A stretch of 36,078 nucleotides of DNA, from assembly GCA_028870665.1 (NCBI GenBank), contig JAGWPB010000027.1, forward strand, positions 1-36,078. The letters are read 5' to 3'. A program made the position numbers and the translations under genes. Of this stretch, positions 1-7,361 are shown piece after piece. Numbering within the stretch: the stretch's first letter is position 1; each line of letters starts with the position of its first letter. The stretch is from Lysobacteraceae bacterium. Lineage in GTDB: Bacteria > Pseudomonadota > Gammaproteobacteria > Xanthomonadales > Rhodanobacteraceae. A model generated the notes under the pieces. It searched no databases. It was given only the letters and a program-made list of their open reading frames with translations, and was not told the DNA's origin.

Positions 1-100
1 CGAGTCCCGAGTCCCGAGTCCCGAGTCCCGAGTCCCGAGTCCCGAGTCCCGAGTCCCGAGTCCCGAGTCCCGAGTCCCGAGTCCCGAGTCCCGAGTCCCG
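1..100. repeat. Heptanucleotide tandem repeat (CGAGTCC)n
   Basis: Fourteen perfect head-to-tail copies of the 7-bp unit CGAGTCC plus two bases of a fifteenth. The array starts at the window edge, so its true length is unknown. It stops 24 bases before the ychF start codon, with the AGGAG ribosome-binding site at 111-115 in between, so it lies in the promoter or leader region of ychF. No interruption is seen. A perfect array of this kind can change copy number by slippage. Confidence 0.97.
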
Positions 101-124
101 CAAAGCGTCAGGAGTTTCTCCCCC

Positions 125-1216
125 ATGGGCATCCAATGCGGCATCGTCGGCCTGCCGAACGTCGGCAAGTCGACCCTGTTCAACGCGCTGACCAAGGCCG
201 GCATCCCCGCGGCCAACTTTCCCTTCTGCACCATCGACCCCAACGTCGGCGTGGTGCCGGTACCCGACCCGCGCCTCGCGGCGCTGGCCTCGATCGCCAA
301 GCCGCTGAAGATCATCCCGACCACGATGGAGTTCGTCGACATCGCCGGCCTGGTCGCCGGCGCGTCCAAGGGTGAAGGCCTGGGCAACAAGTTCCTCGCG
401 CATATCCGCGAGGTCGACGCGATCGCGCATGTGGTGCGCTGCTTCGAGCATCCCGACATCGTCCATGTCGCCGGCAAGATCGACCCGATCTCCGACATCG
501 AGACCATCGACACCGAGCTGGCGCTGGCCGACCTCGAGTCGGTGGACAAGGCGCTCAACCGCGCTGAGCGCGCGGCCAAGGCCAACGACAAGGAGGCGCT
601 GGCCAGGCGCCCCGTGCTGCAGAAGCTGGCCACGGCGCTCGACGCGGGCCATCCCGCGCGCGGGGCCGGGCTCGATGCCGACGAACGCGCGCTGGTGCGC
701 GACCTGTTCCTGCTGACGCTGAAACCACTGATGTACATCGCCAACGTGCGCGAGGACGGTTTCAACGACAACCCGCTCCTCGACGCGGTGCGTGCGCGGG
801 CTGCCGCCGAAGGCGCCGAGGTGGTGCCGGTGTGCGCGGCGATCGAGGAGGAGCTGGCCCAGCTCGAAGAATCCGACCGTGCTGATTTTCTCGAGGACAT
901 GGGCTTCGATGAGCCCGGCCTCAATCGCGTGATCCGCGCCGCCTACCGCCTGCTCGGACTGCAGACCTACTTCACCGCCGGCGAAAAGGAGGTGCGTGCC
1001 TGGCAGGTCAAGGTCGGCGCGACCGCGCCGCAGGCGGCCGGCGTGATCCACACCGATTTCGAACGCGGCTTCATCCGCGCCGAGACGATCGCCTACGACG
1101 ACTACATCAAGTACAAGGGCGAGGTCGGCGCCAGGGAAGCCGGACGTCTGCGCCTTGAAGGCAAGGACTATCTCGTCAAGGAAGGCGATGTGCTGCATTT
1201 CCGGTTCAATGTGTGA
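125..1216 (+). CDS. ychF: Redox-regulated P-loop ATPase YchF (Obg family)
   Basis: A 363-residue protein, the usual size for YchF, a TRAFAC-class P-loop NTPase that associates with ribosomes and, unlike other Obg-family members, hydrolyses ATP. The P-loop GLPNVGKST is at residues 9-17, the G3 motif DIAGLVAGA at about 72-80, and an NVRE segment near residue 207 replaces the GTPase NKxD motif, which is the family's signature for ATP preference. A central coiled-coil region (about 130-200) and a C-terminal TGS domain follow. The start ATG has AGGAG 9 nt upstream. The leader holds the heptamer array. In this order of bacteria ychF usually lies close to the tRNA-Tyr/Gly/Thr-tuf genes; here a fimbrial locus separates them. 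Confidence 0.97.
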   Translation: MGIQCGIVGLPNVGKSTLFNALTKAGIPAANFPFCTIDPNVGVVPVPDPRLAALASIAKPLKIIPTTMEFVDIAGLVAGASKGEGLGNKFLAHIREVDAIAHVVRCFEHPDIVHVAGKIDPISDIETIDTELALADLESVDKALNRAERAAKANDKEALARRPVLQKLATALDAGHPARGAGLDADERALVRDLFLLTLKPLMYIANVREDGFNDNPLLDAVRARAAAEGAEVVPVCAAIEEELAQLEESDRADFLEDMGFDEPGLNRVIRAAYRLLGLQTYFTAGEKEVRAWQVKVGATAPQAAGVIHTDFERGFIRAETIAYDDYIKYKGEVGAREAGRLRLEGKDYLVKEGDVLHFRFNV

Positions 1217-1224
1217 GTGCAGCC

Positions 1225-1247
1225 GGGTCTCCGGGCGGGTCTCCGGG
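1225..1247. repeat. Short direct repeat between ychF and the thioesterase gene
   Basis: GGGTCTCCGGG occurs twice (1225-1235 and 1237-1247) separated by one C, just after the ychF stop codon. Each copy contains short self-complementary stretches (CC/GG), but no convincing terminator hairpin with a T-run forms. The rest of the 116-bp gap to the next gene shows no clear promoter. Confidence 0.6.
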
Positions 1248-1332
1248 ATAGGATGGGCAATGGATGGGCGCCGCGAGGGGAACCTTTGCGGTCCGCTGGC
1301 GTCGGTACGTGAGTCACTGAAGGGGACGCAAC

Positions 1333-1827
1333 ATGCCCGGACAGCAGCACGCGATGACGCTCCGCTTTCTCGCCCAGCCGACGGACGTCAATTTCGGCGG
1401 CAAGGTGCATGGCGGCATGGTGATGAAATGGATCGATCAGGCCGGCTATGCCTGCGCCGTGGCCTGGAGCGGGGCCTACTGCGTGACCGTGGCGGTCGGC
1501 GGCATCCAGTTCGTGCAGCCGATCCTGATCGGCGACCTGGTGACCGTGCGCTGTCAGCTGATCCGCACCGGGCACTCCAGCATGCACTTCGCGGTCGACG
1601 TGCTGGCGCGTGATCTCAAGTCGCAGCAGGAGCGTCTGGCCACCAGCTGCGTGATCGTGTTCGTGGCCCTGGATACGCCCGACGGCCGGCCCACGCCGGT
1701 GCCGGTCTGGCAGCCGCGCAGCGACGACGATCGCCGCATGGCCGACTACGCTGATCGCCTTTCCGAACTCTCCAAGACCATGGAGCAGCAGGTGGTCGAG
1801 CGTCACCCGGAACTGGGGCGCGGCTGA
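1333..1827 (+). CDS. Acyl-CoA thioesterase, hotdog fold (YciA-like)
   Basis: A 164-residue single-hotdog protein that should hydrolyse acyl-CoA to free acid and CoA in the cytosol. The N-terminal motif runs N20-F-G-G-K-V-H-G-G-x-x-M-x-W-I-D35, the pattern of the YciA/cytosolic acyl-CoA hydrolase group, with the active-site helix packing around HGG and Asp35 nearby. The rest follows the expected beta-strand pattern (VAVGGIQFVQPILIGDLV, then VTVRCQL). The start ATG is preceded by AGGGGAC. The gene is convergent with the usher gene, their stops only 7 nt apart with no terminator visible between them. Chain-length specificity cannot be read from the sequence. Confidence 0.88.
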   Translation: MPGQQHAMTLRFLAQPTDVNFGGKVHGGMVMKWIDQAGYACAVAWSGAYCVTVAVGGIQFVQPILIGDLVTVRCQLIRTGHSSMHFAVDVLARDLKSQQERLATSCVIVFVALDTPDGRPTPVPVWQPRSDDDRRMADYADRLSELSKTMEQQVVERHPELGRG

Positions 1828-1834
1828 GTACCGG

Positions 1835-4399
1835 TCACTTCGTCGGCGCCGCCAGATTCTGCTGGAACAGGAAGCTGCGCGTGAGCGTGACGCTGCGCAT
1901 GGTCCCGACGGACCGGATGCTGTAGCTGCCAGGCGGCAGGTCGTCGATCCGGTAATAGCCCCATTGATCAGTGGCGGTCTTGCCGACGACGGCGCCTGTG
2001 GCGTCGAGCACCGCGACGGACGCGCCCGGCAGCGGCTTGCCGTCGCGCGTAACGCGCCCGGCAAAACCCAGTCGCAGCATCACGTTGAAATCCGCGGTGG
2101 TGGTCACGCCCGCGCGCACCTCGACCCATGGGCTGGCCTTGCCCGGCACCAGGTCGATGGGCATGTGCTCGGCGTCGAGCTGCACCTGATACACGCCCGG
2201 AGGCAGGTTGGAGATCAGATAGTGTCCATCGCTGTCGAGCTTGCCGCGTGGCCGGCCGTTGACCAGCAGCGGCACGCCCTTGAGGTCCGCCCAGCGCACA
2301 TTGGCCGGCAGTTCGCCGCTGACCTTGCCGGAGATCGCGCCGACCCGGGCCGCATTGGCGCTGAAGGCACCGCGCGTGAGGCCCGAGGGCGTGACCGCGA
2401 AGTCGGCCACCAGCACGAACTGGATCAGCGTGCCACCGGCACCGGGAATGCCGCGCGAGAGGGGATCATCGAGCAGCTGCAGGTGCGCCGAGAGCCCCGG
2501 CACCGCCTCCACCGCCGCATCGAGCAGATAGCCGAAGTGCCCGCGGCCGCGCAGCAGGCCGGCGCTCCAGAGGATCGGTCGCGGCCCCGTCCACAGGCCG
2601 CTCAGCAGCGTCGAGTAGCGCGTGCCCAGGATGCCATCGCGGGTGGCCGCCAGGGTCGCGCTGTAGCCCTCGCCGAGCGAGCGCTGCCATTGCACCTGGC
2701 TGACGCCGGAATAGCGGCTGAGCGAAATCTGGTCGCGAGCATCCGGCAGCCATGACAGGTTGTAGGCATAGCTGCCGAAGTAGTCCGGCTGGGCACTGAG
2801 ACTGAGGCTGTCGAACGGGCGCCAGCCGAAACCCGGCTTGACGAAGCGGTAATGGTTGCCGAGTACCGGATCGTTGACGTCGCGTCCGGTCAGGGTCAGG
2901 TCGAGGCTCTGCGTCGCGTGCCAGCCGACCACCGCATAGCGGTCGTCGGAAGGAGCGTTGATGCCGCTGAAATAGCGGGCGTCGCGATGGACCGCAAAGG
3001 TATTCCAGTAGTAATGCCCGGCCTGCCCGTTGCCGCTCAGGCTCCACGCGCCCGCGCCGCCATTGCGGCCAAGCGACACGCCCCAGGTGCCCAGCGCGCC
3101 CAGCCCGCTGACCGCGTTGACCATGCCGTAGTCGCCGCCGTTGGCGCGCTGCGCGGTCGCCCCGACGGTCAATTGCTGGCTGACGCCGTAGCGCCACTGG
3201 TAGAAGCCGCCGGCGCCATGGGTACCGACCGTCGGATCGAGCGGGTTGCCGTCCACGCCGAGGCCGCCGTAGGAGATCACCGTGCCTGCGGGCAGCGCCT
3301 GGGCGCTGTCGACGACGCTGACCGATTCGATCCTGACCGGGGTGCCATCGCCGAAGCGCCGGTACAGCGCGACCTCGACGCGCTCGTCGCCGCGCAGCAG
3401 CACGTCGCGGAACTGCCAGCTGCCGTCGAGGCGGATGGCCGTGCGCGCGATCACCTGGCCGTTGATGCGCAGCTCGGCGATGCCGCCCGGCGGGCCGTCG
3501 CTGCCGCTGATCGCGCGCCCACCCTGCAGCTGGCTGGCGACAAACTGGTTGGCGGCCAGCGAATCGCCGTAAACCAGGCCCGGACGGTTGGTCCAGGCGT
3601 ACTGCACGCCGGTCAGCTCGGCGTAGGGCAGCAGCGGGTCCAGCGCCAGCTGGTCGTGGCCGAGCAACCAGCGGCTGTTGCCCTGGTCGAGGATCCAGCC
3701 GTAGTTGGTCAGCCGGTTCTGGCCGCCGGGGTTGGTGTAGTAGCGCAGGCGCCAGAAGCCCGGCCCCAGCGCGCCGCCGAGGTCGGTGAAGGTGTTCAGT
3801 GTGCTGCCACTGCCGCTGCGAGTGTAGTAGGCCTCGCTGTGCCAGCTGGAGAGCGACAGCTCGGGGGCGCGGATGTCGGGCTTGACCTGTTGCGCGGTCA
3901 GCGCCGCGCCGGCCTGTTCGCTGCCGGGGTTCCAGGGCAGGTCGGCCTTGAGTGCGAACTCCTGTTCATCGAACGTCAGCCGGGCGCCCAGCTTTGCCGC
4001 GAGGGGTATCAGCGGGAAGAAACGCTGCTTGTCATGGGCGATCAGGTCGGCACGCTGCAACTCGGCGTTGCCCAGCGGTGTCGGCAGCACCAGCAGCGGC
4101 CCGCGGTCCTCGACGATCGTGGCGAGGCGACGGGCAAACTGGTCGAGATCGATCGCATAGCCGCCGCCGGGCAGTGGCAGCAGAGTGATGCTCTCGCCGG
4201 TGTCGTGGCCGTTGAGGATGAAGCCGGCGATCGTGGTCTTGTGCGCGGCGTCGGCGATGTAGGACGGCGGCGCGGGGCTGCTGATCGCCGCGGCCGCGGG
4301 TGCTGCTGCCGGGGCGGCCATCGCCACGCCCGCATGCAGCAGCGCCGCGACTGCGAACAGCAGCCCGCACGGATCTGCGGGGCGGACCCATCGCTGCAT
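1835..4399 (-). CDS. Outer-membrane usher-like protein with C-terminal beta modules
   Basis: An 854-residue protein with a signal peptide (cleavage likely after AMA, near residue 28), an N-terminal periplasmic domain, then a long series of alternating Tyr/Trp/Gly-rich strands (about 190-660) expected of a 24-strand usher barrel. One segment (FYQWRYGVSQQLTVGATAQ) is very like the barrel strands of FimD-type ushers. The region at about 300-360 (GGIAELRINGQVIART, then RGDERVEVALYRRFGDG) resembles the plug/E-set part of CS1/TcfC-type ushers. Residues 689-854 hold two carboxypeptidase-regulatory-like beta-sandwich modules, each with the mark xxLPPGxYxI (730-739 and 819-828). The classical FimD C-terminal plug domain and its disulfide are not evident. 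It should translocate and order the secreted subunits encoded upstream. It is the last gene of the operon, 9 nt after the chaperone gene. The exact usher class is uncertain. Confidence 0.8.
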   Translation of the reverse strand: MQRWVRPADPCGLLFAVAALLHAGVAMAAPAAAPAAAAISSPAPPSYIADAAHKTTIAGFILNGHDTGESITLLPLPGGGYAIDLDQFARRLATIVEDRGPLLVLPTPLGNAELQRADLIAHDKQRFFPLIPLAAKLGARLTFDEQEFALKADLPWNPGSEQAGAALTAQQVKPDIRAPELSLSSWHSEAYYTRSGSGSTLNTFTDLGGALGPGFWRLRYYTNPGGQNRLTNYGWILDQGNSRWLLGHDQLALDPLLPYAELTGVQYAWTNRPGLVYGDSLAANQFVASQLQGGRAISGSDGPPGGIAELRINGQVIARTAIRLDGSWQFRDVLLRGDERVEVALYRRFGDGTPVRIESVSVVDSAQALPAGTVISYGGLGVDGNPLDPTVGTHGAGGFYQWRYGVSQQLTVGATAQRANGGDYGMVNAVSGLGALGTWGVSLGRNGGAGAWSLSGNGQAGHYYWNTFAVHRDARYFSGINAPSDDRYAVVGWHATQSLDLTLTGRDVNDPVLGNHYRFVKPGFGWRPFDSLSLSAQPDYFGSYAYNLSWLPDARDQISLSRYSGVSQVQWQRSLGEGYSATLAATRDGILGTRYSTLLSGLWTGPRPILWSAGLLRGRGHFGYLLDAAVEAVPGLSAHLQLLDDPLSRGIPGAGGTLIQFVLVADFAVTPSGLTRGAFSANAARVGAISGKVSGELPANVRWADLKGVPLLVNGRPRGKLDSDGHYLISNLPPGVYQVQLDAEHMPIDLVPGKASPWVEVRAGVTTTADFNVMLRLGFAGRVTRDGKPLPGASVAVLDATGAVVGKTATDQWGYYRIDDLPPGSYSIRSVGTMRSVTLTRSFLFQQNLAAPTK

Positions 4400-4408
4400 C
4401 GGGGCAGC

Positions 4409-5251
4409 TCAGTGCGGCTTGGCCGGAACGGCGAACGCCAGCTTGCGGTCGATCACCGGGCTGCCGAAGCTGCCGCGCAGGTAGAGCACATACATGCCCG
4501 GCGCCAGGCCGGCCTTGTCGTCGAATTCAAGACGCACGCTGCGCTTCAGGCCGGGAAGGTCCGCATCCAGTGGCAACGCGCCGCTTGCCGCCAGCCCTTC
4601 GGGAGGCTTGAAATCGGGCTGCCCGAGATGCGCCGGCCAGGGGCCGGTCGCGGGGACGCTGCCTTTTTCCCAGACCACGTACTGGCCCACCATGCGCGTC
4701 GTGGCATCGCCGGTGTTGCGCACCTCGAAACTGACGCCGTGGGCATCCGGCCTGGCCGAGAGGATCTCGCCCAGCATCGTGTAGGGCGGTACCCGCGCAT
4801 AGACCGCGGCGCCCAGCCGGAACAACGCCCGGAAGGTGCCCTTGGGCTGCACGCCTTGCGGCTGCTCGCTGAAGAAGATCATCGCGCGGTGCTCGCCGGG
4901 GCCGAGCGGAACCGCCGGGCGGATGGCGAAGCGCACCACCTGCGAGCCGTTGGCGGGGAGCACGAAGGAGGTCGGGTTGATCTGGATCCAGGGCGCCAGC
5001 GACTGCTCCTCCAGTGGCGCCGGCAACACGTCGCCCTTTGCGTCCATGGTCCAGTTGATCACCGACACCGTGACCGGCTTGGGGTCCTTGGTGAAATTGA
5101 TCAGCCGGAACGACCAGGTCTGGTCGGGCTTGTCGAGATCGATGGTGTAGATCTGCGGCGTCAGGGCCACCTGCGCGCGTGCCGGGGGTGCGGTGGCCAG
5201 GCCGGCGAGCAGGATCAGCAGCAGGGCGGGGATACGCGGCAGGCGGTTCAT
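4409..5251 (-). CDS. Periplasmic fimbrial chaperone (PapD-like)
   Basis: A 280-residue secreted protein with a clear signal peptide (cleavage after ARA, residue 26). The first mature domain is an Ig-like fold of the PapD type: strands SFRLINFTKDPKPVTVSVINW and, later, PWIQINPTSFVLPANGSQVVRFAIRP, the latter being the typical F1-G1 'P-x-x-F-x-L-x-x-x-x-x-Q-x-V-R' chaperone motif. EHRAMIFFSEQP follows as the next strand. A second beta domain (about 140-280) is present, and the protein is longer than FimC (about 230). It should bind subunits after Sec export and hand them to the usher. Its ATG overlaps the TGA of the preceding gene (ATGA), so translation is probably coupled. The reading frame stays open upstream of this start, but the signal peptide fixes the true N-terminus. 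Confidence 0.82.
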   Translation of the reverse strand: MNRLPRIPALLLILLAGLATAPPARAQVALTPQIYTIDLDKPDQTWSFRLINFTKDPKPVTVSVINWTMDAKGDVLPAPLEEQSLAPWIQINPTSFVLPANGSQVVRFAIRPAVPLGPGEHRAMIFFSEQPQGVQPKGTFRALFRLGAAVYARVPPYTMLGEILSARPDAHGVSFEVRNTGDATTRMVGQYVVWEKGSVPATGPWPAHLGQPDFKPPEGLAASGALPLDADLPGLKRSVRLEFDDKAGLAPGMYVLYLRGSFGSPVIDRKLAFAVPAKPH

Positions 5252-6039
5252 GGTGACGTGATCGTAGCCTGCACGATGTTCAGCGAATAGCTGGCGGCAC
5301 CGATCGCGGGAAACGAGCTGGTGAGGAAGTTGAACGTCACCTGCGCCGACCAGAGGTCGCAGGTGAAGACTTTGTTGGGATTGTTGGTGTAGTAGCAGTA
5401 GTAGGGATTGTTCGGGTCCGCCACGTACTGCGTGGTGTAGGTCGCCTGCATGCGCAGCGTGTTGGCGGTGGCGATGACCGCTCCGCCGGCGCCGGCGGGA
5501 TTGCTGGTCAGGGTGGTGGTGAACGGCGCGCCTGTGCCGCAGCTCGTGGTCGTGGCGTACTGGAACAGGGTGCCGCCGTTGCGCGGCACCGAGCTGGCCA
5601 CGCCGCCGGGATTGATCGCGCCGGCGTCGGCGCTCAGCCGGCCGCCGCTGGCGAAGGCGCTGGGTGCGCTGGTGCCGGCCGAGAAGCTTGGGGGCTGTCC
5701 CCCGGTGACGTCGAAAGCGCCGATCGAGTTGAGCGTGCCGCCGCCGCTCAGGCCGCCGTTGAGGAATCCGTAGATCCGGCAACCGCCACCGTTGCCGTTT
5801 CCCCCGTTCCCTCCGTTCCCTCCATTGCCACCGGCTCGGCCTTGGGCGTTGTGCTGCCCGGGCGCTGCCGCGGAGCGTGGCGCGGCCAGTCGGGCCGAGC
5901 CGCGAAGGCTGCCTGCCAGCCCCCTGCTCGCGGGTCCGAGCACGCCGATGCGGCCACCGGTCAGGGTGGCCTGCGCAAACAGCGACGGCGGCACCGTCAC
6001 CAGTGCCGCCGTCGCAATCAGGGCGCTCCAGCGCTTCAT
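5248..6039 (-). CDS. Secreted Gly/Asn-rich protein, probable minor or tip subunit
   Basis: A 263-residue protein with a signal peptide (cleavage after LFA, residue 22). It is not recognised as a named family. Residues 70-86 are a low-complexity Gly-Gly-Asn run, followed by a beta-rich C-terminal domain with four cysteines (the first at residue 87, then in TTSCGTG, YYCYY and FTCDLW), which could form two disulfides in the periplasm. The final strand SYSLNIVQATITS looks like a subunit C-terminal strand. Its place between the pilin-like gene and the chaperone gene, and the 4-nt overlap with the chaperone, argue for a minor, adaptor or tip subunit of the fimbria. It could also be an accessory secreted protein. 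Function is inferred from context only. Confidence 0.6.
   Translation of the reverse strand: MKRWSALIATAALVTVPPSLFAQATLTGGRIGVLGPASRGLAGSLRGSARLAAPRSAAAPGQHNAQGRAGGNGGNGGNGGNGNGGGCRIYGFLNGGLSGGGTLNSIGAFDVTGGQPPSFSAGTSAPSAFASGGRLSADAGAINPGGVASSVPRNGGTLFQYATTTSCGTGAPFTTTLTSNPAGAGGAVIATANTLRMQATYTTQYVADPNNPYYCYYTNNPNKVFTCDLWSAQVTFNFLTSSFPAIGAASYSLNIVQATITSP
5782..5832 (-). repeat. Imperfect 9-bp coding repeat (Gly-Gly-Asn tract)
   Basis: On the minus strand the codons run GGA-GGG-AAC with small changes, giving a GGN GGN GGN GGN-GN-GGG peptide at residues 70-86 of the secreted subunit. Near-identical 9-bp units lie side by side, so copy number could vary between strains without a frameshift. Confidence 0.75.
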
Positions 6040-6057
6040 GCCGTCGCGTGCTGTGGA

Positions 6058-6678
6058 TCAGGTGCTGGTGGCGGTAATGACGATGGTCGCCGTGCCGTAG
6101 GTGTCGGCAGTCTTGGCGTTGGAAAGATCCATGTTCATCTTGATGTCGCCAAGCTGCACGCCGGCAAGGCCCGTGCCGGTGAAGGGAGCAACACTGGTGC
6201 CCGGGCTGCTGAGACCGATGGTCGAACCTGTATCCACAGCACCCGTCAGTGTCGCAGTCGAGCCGCCACTGAAGGCTACCGTCACCGTGGTATTGCCGCT
6301 GGTCGGGGTGGTCACCGAGCGTACGGCCCAGGCATTGGTGATGTCGAGGCCGACTGCACTGATGCCGGCCACGGCGCTGGGGGTAATGCCGGCGCTCAAG
6401 CTGACGGCGCCACCGGACACATTGCCACTGGTTGCGGTCAGTGCCGTGGCCGAGAGTGCGGCCGGGCTGCCGCCGGCGACTGCCAGCATGGCCGTCGAAT
6501 CGAGGGTCAGGTCGATCTGCGAGTAGTAGTAGAGCAGCGTCACCGGCGACAGCTTGACGGTGAACTGGGTATTGCCGGTGGCCGTGTCGGCCATCGCCGA
6601 GGGCGCGGCGGCCAGGCCCAGGACCGCCGCCAGGCTGGCGGCAAGGGCGGTGGTGCGCAGGATCTTGGTGAACTTCAT
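6058..6678 (-). CDS. Secreted pilin-like protein, probable major fimbrial subunit
   Basis: A 206-residue protein with a textbook signal peptide (MKFTK..., cleavage after AMA at residue 30) and a Thr/Ser/Ala/Gly-rich, cysteine-free mature part of alternating small and aliphatic residues, as in all-beta structural subunits. The mature N-terminus TQFTVKLSPVTLLYYYSQIDL is rich in hydrophobic and aromatic residues and the C-terminus TYGTATIVITATST has the alternating pattern of a donor or closing strand. It is first in the operon, as major pilins often are, with its own promoter region. Its ATG has a GGAGAT ribosome-binding site; a longer open frame to 6927 would lack both signal peptide and ribosome-binding site. 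The family was not recognised. It does not look like a CS1-major (CooA) or FimA sequence. Confidence 0.65.
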   Translation of the reverse strand: MKFTKILRTTALAASLAAVLGLAAAPSAMADTATGNTQFTVKLSPVTLLYYYSQIDLTLDSTAMLAVAGGSPAALSATALTATSGNVSGGAVSLSAGITPSAVAGISAVGLDITNAWAVRSVTTPTSGNTTVTVAFSGGSTATLTGAVDTGSTIGLSSPGTSVAPFTGTGLAGVQLGDIKMNMDLSNAKTADTYGTATIVITATST

Positions 6679-6755
6679 GGTGCGATCTCCGGGTCTTGGG
6701 ACGGGGCGGGGTTTCGGTTGCCGCAGCCGGGTGGATGCGGTGGTGGTGGGGATGA

Positions 6756-6772
6756 AGCAAGCAGGATGCCAA
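6756..6772 (-). promoter_or_regulatory. Predicted sigma-54 (RpoN) promoter of the fimbrial operon
   Basis: Read on the minus strand from 6772 to 6756 the sequence is TTGGCATCCTGCTTGCT. Against the sigma-54 consensus YTGGCACGNNNNTTGCW, only the C and G after TGGCA differ. The invariant GG (-24, at 6770-6769) and GC (-12, at 6758-6757) have the required spacing. The start of transcription would be near 6745, giving a leader of about 67 nt to the pilin ATG. No equally good sigma-70 promoter was found there. It is a match by eye and has no experimental support. Confidence 0.6.
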
Positions 6773-6791
6773 CCGCCGCGGATGGCCCGAA

Positions 6792-6807
6792 TGTGATCCA
6801 CGTCACG
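6792..6807. promoter_or_regulatory. CRP/Clp-type binding site
   Basis: TGTGA-N6-TCACG, one base away from the CRP half-site palindrome TGTGA-N6-TCACA. Its centre is about 121 bp upstream of the pilin ATG and about 55 bp upstream of the start predicted for the sigma-54 promoter. In Xanthomonas the CRP homologue Clp binds this same consensus and answers to cyclic di-GMP. Which factor binds here, and whether it activates or represses, cannot be told from the sequence. Confidence 0.55.
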
Positions 6808-7040
6808 CCCTTGAGCGCTTGATCTGGCGCGGATTGGGCGGATTGTCACATTTCGAGGCCTGCCCGCCGGCATCATCGCGGCGGCCGTGTCCGCTGCAGT
6901 CGTCGTCGTCGTTGCGTCAAACCGCATGACGTGTTGCGACAGTCGATCGCGTCATTGGCCGGCACAGCCATGACGCCGGCGACGGCATCCGGAGGTCGCG
7001 CGCAAGCGCCGGTTCGAAGCAGGAGACATGCCAGAATCTG

Positions 7041-7069
7041 TTGACAGTGCCGGGGCCGCTCGCGACAAT
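7041..7069 (+). promoter_or_regulatory. Strong sigma-70 promoter of the tRNA-tuf operon
   Basis: A perfect -35 TTGACA (7041-7046), a 17-bp spacer and GACAAT (7064-7069; four of six bases of TATAAT). The segment after the -10 is GCCCG, a GC-rich discriminator of the type that makes stable-RNA promoters sensitive to ppGpp and DksA. Transcription should start close to 7076, a few bases before tRNA-Tyr at 7083. The tRNAs and tuf, and possibly the ribosomal genes beyond, are likely read from here. Confidence 0.8.
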
Positions 7070-7082
7070 GCCCGTTCTTTGT

Positions 7083-7169
7083 TGGAGGGATACCCAAGCG
7101 GCCAACGGGGGCAGACTGTAAATCTGCTGGCTTACGCCTTCGGTGGTTCGAATCCACCTCCCTCCACCA
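7083..7169 (+). tRNA. tRNA-Tyr (GTA)
   Basis: Acceptor stem GGAGGGA pairs with TCCCTCC (7159-7165), followed by A73 and an encoded CCA (7167-7169). The anticodon loop CTGTAAA gives GTA at 7117-7119, with stem GCAGA/TCTGC. There is a long type II variable arm after the anticodon stem and a T-arm GGTGG-TTCGAAT-CCACC. It is first of three tRNAs before tuf, in the same order as the last three of the Escherichia coli thrU-tyrU-glyT-thrT-tufB operon. Confidence 0.97.
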
Positions 7170-7185
7170 GCAGCACTCCGCACGG

Positions 7186-7259
<74 letters not shown>

Positions 7260-7285
7260 TTGCTCTCCTGCCGTGCGGATCGCCT

Positions 7286-7361
<76 letters not shown>

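Larger units (their letters stand above)
6679..7040. other. Intergenic regulatory region upstream of the fimbrial operon and the tRNA genes
   Basis: About 400 bp between the divergent pilin-like gene and tRNA-Tyr hold no convincing gene. The pilin-proximal part carries a sigma-54 promoter match and a CRP/Clp-like palindrome (listed separately). Further out are a small dyad TGTTGCGACA at 6932-6941, a (CGT)4 run near 6901-6912 and several CGTCA/TGACG words that could be activator sites, though none is strong enough to name. The tRNA promoter starts at 7041. Confidence 0.6.

Noticed and set aside
1-100. CRISPR array
   Set aside because: The repeats are 7 bp and directly adjacent with no spacers, so this is a simple tandem repeat.
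2852-5290. An 812-codon open frame opposite the usher and chaperone genes
   Set aside because: Its product is Arg/Ala/Gln-rich low-complexity sequence typical of antisense frames in GC-rich DNA. The minus-strand genes have signal peptides, family motifs and coupled starts.
5252-6772. Upstream extension of the chaperone frame to 6772
   Set aside because: The extension overlaps two other secreted-protein genes in another frame and is Arg/His/Gln-rich; the signal peptide at 5251 sets the true start.
6679-7082. tRNA-associated integration site for the fimbrial locus
   Set aside because: No integrase gene and no direct repeat of a tRNA 3' end were found on either side of the locus.
6873-7183. 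Two antisense open frames through tRNA-Tyr
   Set aside because: Their peptides read through the complement of tRNA-Tyr, a common source of false gene calls, with no ribosome-binding site.
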